From Prosthecobacter debontii (GTDB lineage Bacteria; Verrucomicrobiota; Verrucomicrobiia; Verrucomicrobiales; Akkermansiaceae), in the NCBI GenBank assembly GCA_945885485.1, contig CAMCYT010000075.1, positions 1 to 10,914 on the forward strand: a DNA stretch of 10,914 bases. The letters run 5' to 3'. The position numbers and the translations under genes are program-made. Below the pieces are notes generated by a model. The model worked only from the letters and a program-made list of their open reading frames with translations. It was not told where the DNA came from and did not search any database. Positions 1 through 7,766 of this stretch are shown piece after piece. Within the stretch, counting starts at the first letter, position 1, and every line of letters starts with the position of its first letter.

Positions 1-2502
1 GGCATCCGTATGGGTATCGACGGTTGGATCTACATCGCCGTCGGTGACTTCGGATTCGTCAATGCCCAAGGCACCGACGGCACCACTCTCACTATGCTCG
101 GTGGCGGAGTCGTTCGCGTCCGCCCCGATGGTTCCGAAATGGAGGTCTACACCCACGGATTGCGGAATATCTATGACGTTGCCATCGATCCTTTCATGAA
201 CATTTTTACCCGCGGCAATACCAACGACGGTGGCGGCTGGAACGTCCGCTTCATCCACCACATTCAGAGCGGTGAATACGGTTACCCAGTTCTATTCAAA
301 AATTTCACCGACGAGATCATCCCCGCGCTCGCCGACCTCGGTGGCGGTTCTGGCACTGGCTCCCTCTTTCTCGATGAACCGACATGGCCGGAGAAATACA
401 ACAAGACTCCAATGATGGCCGACTGGGGTCGCAACATGATCTACATCCATCGTGTCAGCGCTGACGGTCCTTCCTTCACTCAGAATCCGGAAGACTTCAT
501 CGGTCTCTCGCAACCTGCCGATCTCGATGTCGACGGCTCCGGTCAGCTCTACATTGCTGCCTGGGAAGGCGCCGGCTACAAAGGTAACCCCAGCCGTGGA
601 TTTGTTCAGCGCGTTGTCCCGAACGGTTGGACTTACAAACCTTTCCCTGAACTCGCCAAGCTCGCTCCCGACGCCCTTGTGAAAGGCTTGGCTTCCGACA
701 GCGCAACCACCCGCCTCGCCACCCAGCAGGAAATCCTCACTCGCAGTGACAAGGCCCTCGCTCCCGCGATCTTGGGCATCGCCAAGGACGCGAAGATCTC
801 CCTCGCCGCTCGCGTCGCTGCCACCTTCACCTACAAGCAACTCCTCGGCACTGCTGCCAATGCGGCTCTGCTCGAACTCGCTAACGACTCCGCCATCACC
901 GAGTTTGCACTCCGCGCTGCGGCCGACCGCCTGAAACAAAACGCTGCCCTGCCGCTCGCTCCTTTCGAGAAAGCACTCGCCAGCACCAATCCGCGCGTTC
1001 AGGCCGCCGCCGCTGTCGCGCTTGGCCGCATCGGCAAGAAGGAAGCTGCTACAGCCCTGCTCTCCGTCGCTAAGCCGCCGACCGCTGCTGCTACGCCCGT
1101 CGCTGCTCCTAAGCCGCCGCTTTTTGAAAGCGCCAAAATCAGTGGAAAGCAGACCGCCGAGATTGAAGTTAGCCTCGTCGGTATCAACAACCTCTTCCTC
1201 GTCGTCGAAGATGGTGGCAACGGCACCGGCGGCGACCATGCCGGTTGGTTCGATCCCGTCCTCACCAATCGTGATGGGAAAGAAGTTCCACTCTCAAAAC
1301 TTAAGTGGAACTCCGCCACCCAAGGTTGGGGTAAGACAGAGGTTAACAAAGCTCCAAATGGCGAGCCTCTCGTACGAGCCGACGGGACTCCTGTCACCCA
1401 GGGCATCGGCACCCATGCTCATTCCGTCATCCACTACATCGTCCCCGGTGCAATGCAGAAACTCAAGGTGACTGCCGCGCTCTGCAACACCAGTAATCCC
1501 GACTCTGTCGTTAATTTCAAACTGCTCTCCGAACCACCAGCCGGTACCGTACTTGCCAAAGAAGGTCCTCACGCCACTCCGAACCCCAGCGTCATCGTCC
1601 CACACCTCGCCGTTCACTCGTTGGTCACTCTTAAGGCTGTTGATAAAAGCCTCGCCGCTGTCGGCAGTGAGAACAGCGACGGTGCCCTCAGCGCGCTAAA
1701 GCTCATGCATGACCCTGCAGTCGTCGACGGTCTACTTGCCAAGCACACCGCCGCCACCGATCCAGCGCTGAAGAACAAAATCCTCACTACGCTCGCACGC
1801 CTTTATACTAAGGAAGCTCCCTACGACGGCAGCTGGTGGTGGAACACCAAACCCGACACCCGTGGCCCCTACTACAAGCCAATCGCGTGGACCAAATCCG
1901 CCGACATCGAAAAACGCTTCCGTGACATCTGGGCGACCGCTGACACCGACCAGAAGGATTTTCTAACCAAACTTGCTAACAAGCACCGTATGAATCTCGA
2001 AGGCATCGGAGAAGTTGAAAAGACAGGTGGCAAGAAGGAGAAGACCATCGGAGAGATTTCTATCGAGAACGTCATGCTCGCCCTAGACGACCTCAAAGGT
2101 GACTCTGCTAAAGGCGCTGAACTCATGAAGACCCAAGCTTGCGCCGCCTGCCACAGCGTCGCGACAAACGATCCAAAACGCGGACCCGACCTCAATCAGA
2201 TCGGTGCGACTTTAAACCGTGAAGCCATCGCCGAAGCCATCCTCAAGCCCGACGCTGTCATCGCGAAAAGTTGGGTCGATGTCATCGCTAAAGACGGCAC
2301 CACCTATCAAGGTACACTGGTTGAAAAGACCGACGCCCAAGTCATAATCCGAAACATCGCCGGCATCCCCACCACTCTCAAGGCCGCTGACATCAAAGAG
2401 ATCAAAACCTCAGCCTCTACCCTTATGGGTCCCCACTTGTTAGATGCCCTGACGATGGAGCAGTTCGCCGACGTCATCGCCTACTTGCACTCACTGAAGT
2501 AA
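1..2502 (+). CDS. Secreted propeller dehydrogenase-like protein with HEAT repeats, NPCBM-like module and C-terminal c-heme domain (5' partial)
   Basis: The reading frame is open through base 1, so the true start and any signal peptide lie upstream; the ATG at base 10 is probably internal. Numbering from base 1, residues 1-210 resemble the C-terminal part of a six-bladed propeller of the PQQ-sugar-dehydrogenase/'membrane-bound dehydrogenase' type (blocks such as GIDGWIYIAVGD and HGLRNIYDVAIDP). Residues about 225-360 are Ala/Leu-rich helices like HEAT repeats. A Pro/Ala linker follows, then an NPCBM-like module at about 373-513 with the signature GIGTHAHSVI. More helices and a Trp-rich motif (bases 1813-1881) lead to a PVC-type heme domain at about 700-833. 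That domain has CAACH at C714/C717/H718, a GPDLNQIG block, a possible distal ligand M809 and the closing helix FADVIAYL. The family is known from planctomycetes and verrucomicrobia as periplasmic or surface redox proteins; the substrate is unknown. The gene uses far more C-ending codons than its neighbours. Confidence 0.85.
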   Translation, partial: GIRMGIDGWIYIAVGDFGFVNAQGTDGTTLTMLGGGVVRVRPDGSEMEVYTHGLRNIYDVAIDPFMNIFTRGNTNDGGGWNVRFIHHIQSGEYGYPVLFKNFTDEIIPALADLGGGSGTGSLFLDEPTWPEKYNKTPMMADWGRNMIYIHRVSADGPSFTQNPEDFIGLSQPADLDVDGSGQLYIAAWEGAGYKGNPSRGFVQRVVPNGWTYKPFPELAKLAPDALVKGLASDSATTRLATQQEILTRSDKALAPAILGIAKDAKISLAARVAATFTYKQLLGTAANAALLELANDSAITEFALRAAADRLKQNAALPLAPFEKALASTNPRVQAAAAVALGRIGKKEAATALLSVAKPPTAAATPVAAPKPPLFESAKISGKQTAEIEVSLVGINNLFLVVEDGGNGTGGDHAGWFDPVLTNRDGKEVPLSKLKWNSATQGWGKTEVNKAPNGEPLVRADGTPVTQGIGTHAHSVIHYIVPGAMQKLKVTAALCNTSNPDSVVNFKLLSEPPAGTVLAKEGPHATPNPSVIVPHLAVHSLVTLKAVDKSLAAVGSENSDGALSALKLMHDPAVVDGLLAKHTAATDPALKNKILTTLARLYTKEAPYDGSWWWNTKPDTRGPYYKPIAWTKSADIEKRFRDIWATADTDQKDFLTKLANKHRMNLEGIGEVEKTGGKKEKTIGEISIENVMLALDDLKGDSAKGAELMKTQACAACHSVATNDPKRGPDLNQIGATLNREAIAEAILKPDAVIAKSWVDVIAKDGTTYQGTLVEKTDAQVIIRNIAGIPTTLKAADIKEIKTSASTLMGPHLLDALTMEQFADVIAYLHSLK

Positions 2503-2660
2503 GTTGGCTCTCTTTATTTTCTCTGTCGACCTGCCCTTGTGGAAGCGGACGCAAGTTGAGGAAGTGCTAATTCACCAATGATCTTTGAGTATAAAATGCT
2601 AAGATGTTGAAAGATATTTGGTGAGAAAACGGATTTTCTATTCGTCGCTGAATCGGCTTC

Positions 2661-2688
2661 TTTTCATGGTGTGTTCCGTGGTTATAAC
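2661..2688 (+). promoter_or_regulatory. Possible sigma70-like promoter
   Basis: TTTTCA (2661-2666), a 16-base spacer and TATAAC (2683-2688) resemble -35 and -10 boxes at 4/6 and 5/6 matches. The -10 box lies inside the palindrome GGTTATAACC. Transcription would begin near 2695, just before the foldable segment. Such matches are common by chance in AT-rich spacers, so this is only a candidate. Confidence 0.25.
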
Positions 2689-2694
2689 CAAAAA

Positions 2695-2880
2695 AAACTC
2701 TACTTATCGAGTGTCTTGTTTTTTGGAGTCAGGCCAATCCCAACGGGCTGGCACGTGATCAGCTTGCCTCTGGGAACATGTGACTTCGTGCTGTAATGCT
2801 GCATCCAGTCCGGGTGCCTCCCGCAAGCTAACCACCAAGGGATGGGCTGGGTATTTTCCATGGCTTACATAGGTTATAAG
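2695..2880 (+). ncRNA. Candidate structured RNA or 5' leader
   Basis: Pairings read by eye: TGGAG (2724-2728) with TTCCA (2856-2860); GCC and ATCCC (2733-2741) with GGGAT and GGC (2839-2847) across one mismatch; a perfect 7-bp stem AGCTTGC (2761-2767) with GCAAGCT (2823-2829); GGG (2772-2774) with CCC (2820-2822); and an apical hairpin GCATCC/GGGTGC (2801-2817). Together they give a long rod with a closing stem, a large internal bubble (2742-2760 opposite 2830-2838) and a branched apical part, about 140-185 nt long. That outline recalls 6S RNA, but I could not match a family consensus. It could equally be a sulfatase mRNA leader. The ends are estimates. Confidence 0.25.
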
Positions 2881-2963
2881 GGAACGCGTGAAATCGGTGA
2901 TAAAAAATCATCTCTCTTAAGCGTAAAGTGTCTTCGTTCCTCGACAGATGAGGATGGAGCAGT

Positions 2964-2990
2964 TTGACTTGAGCCTTACTCTATTCTAAT
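2964..2990 (+). promoter_or_regulatory. Weak promoter candidate for the sulfatase
   Basis: TTGACT (2964-2969) and TCTAAT (2985-2990) are separated by 15 bases, which is shorter than the usual 16-18. The predicted start site would leave a leader of under ten bases before the ATG at 3005. That would fit the missing Shine-Dalgarno sequence but makes the call uncertain. Confidence 0.2.
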
Positions 2991-3004
2991 CCCAGCGAAC
3001 TATC

Positions 3005-4507
3005 ATGTCCCTCAAATATTTCATTTCCGCCGCTATCTTCGCGTTATGTTCCTTTGCTCCTGCACAGGAGGAGCCACGGATGAACATTGTCATACTTTAT
3101 GCGGATGATCTCGGTTATGGTGATCTGGGTTGCTTTAATCCGAAATCGAAGATTCCTACTCCTAATCTCGATCGTCTTGCGAGTGAGGGCTTGCGATTCA
3201 CGGATGCACATAGTTCATCTGGCATCTGCACACCTTCGCGTTACGCGATGCTGACGGGTCGACATCATTGGCGGGATTTTCATGGGATTGATAGTGGCTT
3301 CGACAAATCGTTTTTCAAAGAAGGACAACTCACCTTGCCAGAGATGTTGAGAAAAAAAGGTTACACCACCGCATGCATTGGCAAGTGGCATTTGGGTTGG
3401 GATTGGGATTCGATCCGTCTTCCTGGAACCGATAAAAAATCGAAGAGCCACAAAGATTTTGATTGGTCGAAACCGTTTCGCGGAGGTCCGTTGGATTATG
3501 GGTTCGATCACTACTTCGGTGACAACGTGATCAACTTCCCGCCTTACGTATGGATTCAGGACGATCATGTCCTGAGTGTGCCAGACATCACTTTTAAAAG
3601 TACCCCGAAAAACACTAAAGAGGGAAGCTGGGAATGCCGCGAGGGTCCTGGGATGTCGGATTGGGATTTCTATCAGGTGCTTCCGACGCTGACCAAAAAA
3701 GGCGTGGAGTATATTCAATCTCGCAAAGGAAAAACCGAGCCGTTCTTCCTCTACTTTCCTCTGCCATCACCTCACGCGCCCATCGTTCCGCTTGATAGCT
3801 TCGATGGAAAATCGAAAGCCGGAGCCTACGGGGATTTCGTGGTTCAAACCGATGATACTTGCGGTCAAATCCTCAACGCCCTGCGCGAAGCTGGACTCGA
3901 TTCTAACACCATCGTGATTTTCTCCGCCGACAACGGTGCGGAAAACTATGCCTATGCACGCTATGAAAAATTCGATCATTGGTCCACAGCTCCCTTGCGT
4001 GGATTGAAACGGGATATTTACGAAGGCGGCCACCGTGTGCCTACGATGATCAAATGGCCCGGTATGACCAAACCCGGCGCGGTGACCGATGCCCTGTTCG
4101 CACAGATCGATCTCATGGCGACATTCGCGCATTATCTAAGTTTCGATTTGCCTGAAAACTCCGCCGAAGATTCCCATGACTTTTTTCCTTACTTGAAAGG
4201 TGAGTCAAAAACCTCACCGCGCACCGCGATGGTGCACAATACAAGCAAGGATTACGCGATCCGCGATGGCGATTGGGTGTTGATCGATGCGAAGACCGGA
4301 GCAGCCCGTCAGCCTGGTAAGGAGTGGTTGGAAAAACACGAAGTCCCAGCATACAGCGGACAACCTGTGGGGCTCTACAACCTCCGCGAAGATCTCGGAC
4401 AGAGAAACAACCTTGCAGAAAAGCAGCCGGACAAGGTCAAAGAGCTACAGGCCTTGCTCAAGAAAATCCGTGATCAGGGATACTCCGCGCCGCGCCTTGC
4501 GAAGTAA
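3005..4507 (+). CDS. Secreted type I (formylglycine-dependent) sulfatase
   Basis: 500 residues, a normal length for the family. The N-terminus MSLKYFISAAIFALCSFAPA is a Sec signal peptide with likely cleavage after A20; the Cys at 15 lacks a proper lipobox. The alkaline-phosphatase-like sulfatase fold follows: metal ligands D34-D35 in LYADDLGYGD, the maturation motif C75-T-P-S-R79, K127/H129 in GKWHLG, D309/N310 in SADNG, and K335 in LRGLKRDIYEGG. All these active-site blocks are intact, so the enzyme should be active once C75 is oxidised to formylglycine by a maturase not encoded here. Family members hydrolyse sulfate esters, usually on glycans; the substrate cannot be told from the sequence. 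No Shine-Dalgarno lies before the ATG. Proximity to the SASA gene supports a role in processing decorated polysaccharide. Confidence 0.93.
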   Translation: MSLKYFISAAIFALCSFAPAQEEPRMNIVILYADDLGYGDLGCFNPKSKIPTPNLDRLASEGLRFTDAHSSSGICTPSRYAMLTGRHHWRDFHGIDSGFDKSFFKEGQLTLPEMLRKKGYTTACIGKWHLGWDWDSIRLPGTDKKSKSHKDFDWSKPFRGGPLDYGFDHYFGDNVINFPPYVWIQDDHVLSVPDITFKSTPKNTKEGSWECREGPGMSDWDFYQVLPTLTKKGVEYIQSRKGKTEPFFLYFPLPSPHAPIVPLDSFDGKSKAGAYGDFVVQTDDTCGQILNALREAGLDSNTIVIFSADNGAENYAYARYEKFDHWSTAPLRGLKRDIYEGGHRVPTMIKWPGMTKPGAVTDALFAQIDLMATFAHYLSFDLPENSAEDSHDFFPYLKGESKTSPRTAMVHNTSKDYAIRDGDWVLIDAKTGAARQPGKEWLEKHEVPAYSGQPVGLYNLREDLGQRNNLAEKQPDKVKELQALLKKIRDQGYSAPRLAK

Positions 4508-4522
4508 ACGGGTAAGGATTCA

Positions 4523-4708
4523 GCCAATTGGCAGGGCGGGTTAAAATTTAACCGCAGATGAACAGGATGGACGCAGATCAAGAGGATGAGATGACGGTGT
4601 TCTCTGGTAAAATACCCTCATTAAATTTCTTATCCCTTCTTTTATCTGCGTTAATCCTGTTCATCTGTGTTTTTTTTTCCCCTAGCTTGGTCGCTCTGGC
4701 TAATTGGC
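4523..4708. repeat. Inverted-repeat intergenic element bounded by palindromic ends
   Basis: Two 26-base arms, 4553-4578 and 4644-4669, are reverse complements at 23 of 26 positions (core CAGATGAACAGGAT). They are separated by 65 bases, and the purine-rich sequence inside the left arm partly pairs with the pyrimidine-rich sequence before the right arm, lengthening the stem. A run of nine T follows the right arm, so it could also end transcription of the sulfatase. The palindrome GCCAATTGGC (4523-4532) and its one-mismatch copy GCTAATTGGC (4699-4708) bracket the structure. Direct-repeat-like ends around an inverted repeat resemble a small non-autonomous mobile element. No transposase is present. 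Confidence 0.6.
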
Positions 4709-4789
4709 GAAACTTAGGTGTTCCATCCATCTGAATCTGTGGTGAAATACGCCCCGCCTCGCGCAGGTATCGTCACTTCCTATTTACCC

Positions 4790-7651
4790 ATGAAATCCCA
4801 TCTCGCTCTCGCCGCCCTGTTCCTCAGTGGCCTTTCCGCATCCGCCCTAGAACTCGGTGCACCTTTCGCCGACAACGCCGTCCTCCAACGTGAACTCTCC
4901 GTTCCTGTCTGGGGTTGGAGTAAGCCCGGCACCGAAGTCACCGTTGAATTCGCCGGTCAAAAAAAATCGGCCAAAGCAGGGGAGAATGGCAAATGGATGC
5001 TCAATCTCGATTCGCTCAAAGCCAGCGCCGAGCCGCGTGAAATGACGATTACCGAAAAAGGCGGCGAAGCAAAAACTCTCAAAAACCTCCTAGTCGGCGA
5101 AGTTTGGATGGCGTCTGGGCAATCGAACATGCAGTGGTTAGCTGGAAAATGCGCTGTGCTCAATCTCATCGACCAACTTAAAGCAAAAGGCGAAACCCCA
5201 CCGATCCGTGAATTTGAAGTCACCAGCGTTTATGCTGCCCTGCATCCCATCGAACACGCCACCGGAGCGTGGAAAGTGGACGACTACGCCAACTACAGCG
5301 CTATTGCTTTCACCTTCGCCTTGAAAATCTATCAAGAAACGGGCGTCCCGATCGGCATTCTTAACTGTTCTTTTAGCCAGACGAGCATCGAGTCATGGGT
5401 GCCGCGTGAAGGTTTCGCTGCAGGCACAGATGATTACACAAAATCCATCTATCAGAAAATTCTCGAGACCGATCCCACCACTCCCGAGCATAAAGCAGCC
5501 TGGGATAAATTCTACCAATCACTCGAAGCAGCTATCAAAACCAATGCTGAGCTCGTCGCTGCAGGAAAAGAACCGCAATCGGTTTCTACTACTACTCCCG
5601 GAAATATGAGAGAAAACCGCGATGCATCATGGATGTTCAACGGACGCCTCAGTCCAGTTGTACCTTACGCCATCCGTGGTGCGATTTGGAACCAAGGTTA
5701 CGCCAATATTAATGGCGGCCTGAAATACTATCCGAACCTCCACAGCCTCATTCGTGGATGGCGGATGAAATGGAACAACCCAGAGCTGCCTGTTTATTTC
5801 AATCAGTTCTATTGCCCAGGTCCGCCTAAAGAAGGTTACGCTGTCAATTACCCGAACATTGAAGAGATGTCTGAGATGCGTTTGGGCACTTGGCAGGCTC
5901 GCGACATTCCACACACAGGTATGGCAAGTCAGATCGATATCGCAGGTGCAATCCACTATACTCAAAAAGTTTTATCGGGTCAGCGTCTCGCTCTGCACGC
6001 TCTTAAAAATCAATACGGTAAAGACGTCGTCACTGATGGACCGATGTTTAAATCTTACTCTGTAGAAGGGAATAAACTCATCGTCGAGTTTAGTGATGCG
6101 GATGGCGGTCTTGTCGTCGCCGAAACCAACACAAACTCAAATCCGAAACCTTCCGAAACCTGCGACGGTATCGCGACTCCGAAGATTATTCCAGATGGTG
6201 AATCCAAGGTGAATCTTTTCTGGATCGCAGGTGAAGATCGCGTTTGGCATCCAGCCACCTTTAAAATTGACGGATCTAAAGCCATCGTTACTTCGCCCGC
6301 CGTCAAATCGCCACGTGGCGTTTCCTACGCTTCAGGTGGCATCGGGTTTCAACCCAATCTTTACAACAAAACATTACTGCCAGCTACGCCATTCATCTAT
6401 TTCGATAACAAACTCGTCACCAATGAAACTTGGCCAGATAAACCGATGAAAAAGGCGGGCTTTGAGATTGATGCTAGCACGGTTGGATGGGTCTATGAAT
6501 ACCGTAGACTACCCATCCTTCGCACGCAGTTCCGCGACAACGCTATTTTTCAAGCGGATATGCCCATTACGATTTCCGGCGCAACTGTTCTTGAATACGG
6601 AGCCGAAGCTCCAGGCGAGAAGGTGATCAAATTTAGTTTTGCTGGCGTGGAGAAAACCATTCCAGTCACCCCAGAGATGAAAGAATGGAGCGTCACCGTT
6701 CCTGCAATGCCTGCCAGCAAAGAACCTAAAACACTTCAGATTACCATGACGATTAAAGGTGAGGTTGTGCTTGATCGCATTTGTAAAAACATCCTCATCG
6801 GCGATGTTTGGTATGTCGCCGGCCCAATGACTGATAAAAAGCCACCTGTGTTAAAAGTTGAGGACTCAGGTCAGCCAGTTCGCGTCATGACTCGTAAATC
6901 GAAGCGCTCTTCCTTTGAACGACCTGCCCGCTACATGGTCTCCGTTTCCACTGAACCGAATAACCGCTTCGCTTCCACATGGGATGATGCCACGGATGAC
7001 TTTGCTTCCGCACTGGGTCAACGCCTCGCTAAGCAATCCGGTCGTCCGACGGGTGTCATTTACATGTCCAGTGATCCTGTGCCGCTCAATAGCTGGATAA
7101 AGTTCGAGAATCTCAAAAATACCCCAAGCCTGATGGCTCACTACGAAAACCTTGCTCAAGTGCAACCGGGTAACGATTTGTATGACGCCAACGTGAAGCG
7201 CTATATCGGTGCGTGGAAATCCTATTGGAGTGAATTTATTCCGCAAATGATCTCCACCCGTGGTGTGCCGAATGGTGAAACGTGGGGGACCTTTCCTCAG
7301 CTTGCCGGCGAAGTGACTAGCAAGGCCACTCAGACGCACAACGTATGTGCCTACTCTTTCGCTCCAGGTAGTTTCAAAGGTATTGTTTTTCTAACAGGGC
7401 CTGCAATGTTTGCAGATGACCAAGGAGAAAAATTTGGTCCAGAAATGACAGCCCTCGCAAATGGTTACATCCAAGACCTCGGCGGAAAGGCAAAGTTCAT
7501 TTACACGCTTCCTGATAAATCACTCGCTCCAAAAATCACAGCTCCATCAAAAGTCAACGGCTCAAGCGTCGCGATCCCGATCAGCGATTGGAACGATGCG
7601 GGAATCACGCCTGAATTGATCGACCAAATCATCAAGGTTGCCTCCGAATAG
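4790..7651 (+). CDS. Large secreted SASA-family (sialate O-acetylesterase-like) carbohydrate esterase with degenerate second module
   Basis: 953 residues from the ATG at 4790. This start is preferred because it gives a clean signal peptide (MKSHLALAALFLSGLSASA, cleavage after A19); an in-frame GTG at 4718 would bury the signal 24 residues in. Residues 26-100 form a beta domain typical of the family (FADNAVLQRE, VPVWGWSKPGTEVTVEF). The hydrolase follows, with nucleophile S112 in GEVWMASGQSNMQ and candidate D383/H389 in DIAGAIH. Family members remove O-acetyl groups from sialic acids or other sugars. The usual QGESN block reads NQGYAN here. Residues 581-953 repeat the layout of the first half: FRDNAIFQAD matches FADNAVLQRE, and GDVWYVAGPMTD (671-682) matches GEVWMASGQSNM (103-114), putting M680 where S112 is. 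The second half therefore looks non-catalytic. Single-module members are usually about 500-650 residues. Confidence 0.88.
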   Translation: MKSHLALAALFLSGLSASALELGAPFADNAVLQRELSVPVWGWSKPGTEVTVEFAGQKKSAKAGENGKWMLNLDSLKASAEPREMTITEKGGEAKTLKNLLVGEVWMASGQSNMQWLAGKCAVLNLIDQLKAKGETPPIREFEVTSVYAALHPIEHATGAWKVDDYANYSAIAFTFALKIYQETGVPIGILNCSFSQTSIESWVPREGFAAGTDDYTKSIYQKILETDPTTPEHKAAWDKFYQSLEAAIKTNAELVAAGKEPQSVSTTTPGNMRENRDASWMFNGRLSPVVPYAIRGAIWNQGYANINGGLKYYPNLHSLIRGWRMKWNNPELPVYFNQFYCPGPPKEGYAVNYPNIEEMSEMRLGTWQARDIPHTGMASQIDIAGAIHYTQKVLSGQRLALHALKNQYGKDVVTDGPMFKSYSVEGNKLIVEFSDADGGLVVAETNTNSNPKPSETCDGIATPKIIPDGESKVNLFWIAGEDRVWHPATFKIDGSKAIVTSPAVKSPRGVSYASGGIGFQPNLYNKTLLPATPFIYFDNKLVTNETWPDKPMKKAGFEIDASTVGWVYEYRRLPILRTQFRDNAIFQADMPITISGATVLEYGAEAPGEKVIKFSFAGVEKTIPVTPEMKEWSVTVPAMPASKEPKTLQITMTIKGEVVLDRICKNILIGDVWYVAGPMTDKKPPVLKVEDSGQPVRVMTRKSKRSSFERPARYMVSVSTEPNNRFASTWDDATDDFASALGQRLAKQSGRPTGVIYMSSDPVPLNSWIKFENLKNTPSLMAHYENLAQVQPGNDLYDANVKRYIGAWKSYWSEFIPQMISTRGVPNGETWGTFPQLAGEVTSKATQTHNVCAYSFAPGSFKGIVFLTGPAMFADDQGEKFGPEMTALANGYIQDLGGKAKFIYTLPDKSLAPKITAPSKVNGSSVAIPISDWNDAGITPELIDQIIKVASE

Positions 7652-7766
7652 ATAAGCCAATCGCTCGGCCTTTCACGCAAGGACTTTTGGTAAATAGTCC
7701 AAAGGCTCTTACGTTTGAGCTTCCCATAGTGGTTTGAGAGTGATTGCTTCTGAAAAGATACTTTCT

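Larger units (their letters stand above)
2503..3004. other. 502-bp gene-free region upstream of the sulfatase
   Basis: No convincing protein gene was found on either strand; the ATG-initiated frames here are very short. The region holds a perfect 10-bp palindrome GGTTATAACC (2680-2689) overlapping a possible -10 box, an A-tract just after it, a GC-richer foldable segment (about 2724-2860), and a small hairpin at 2896-2912 (six pairs, AAAAA loop). The last 40 bases before the sulfatase hold a weak promoter-like pair. The contrast between the GC-rich 2730-2860 block and its AT-rich flanks is what suggests a non-coding RNA or leader rather than an empty spacer. Confidence 0.6.

Noticed and set aside
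292..1239. A 315-codon open frame on the minus strand inside the first gene
   Set aside because: It is a shadow of a GC-rich, strongly codon-biased gene; its product is low-complexity Gly/Ser/Arg/Glu sequence with no recognisable domain, while the plus strand carries clear motifs.
2765..2870. SRP RNA, tmRNA or cobalamin riboswitch in the spacer before the sulfatase
   Set aside because: None of the conserved cores I know for these RNAs (SRP GGAAGGAAGCA-type loop, tmRNA tRNA-like ends, cobalamin box GCCACTG-type) is present.
2896..2912. Hairpin with AAAAA loop as a Rho-independent terminator
   Set aside because: The stem is short and AT-rich with one wobble pair, and the following TCTCTT is a poor T-tract; noted only as part of the spacer.
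3005..3067. Cys15 of the sulfatase as a lipoprotein lipobox
   Set aside because: The residue before it is Leu, not Gly/Ala/Ser, and a normal signal peptidase I site follows at A18-P-A20.
4718..4789. GTG at 4718 as the start of the SASA gene
   Set aside because: It adds 24 residues before a complete signal peptide and begins only 10 bases after the repeat element; the ATG at 4790 is a better start.
7681..7700. Hairpin GGACT/AGTCC after the SASA gene as a terminator
   Set aside because: Only five pairs, a 10-base loop and no T-tract follow it.
7734..7766. TTG at 7734 as the start of the membrane protein
   Set aside because: The extra 11 residues add no domain feature and the ATG at 7767 starts a normal hydrophilic tail before helix one.
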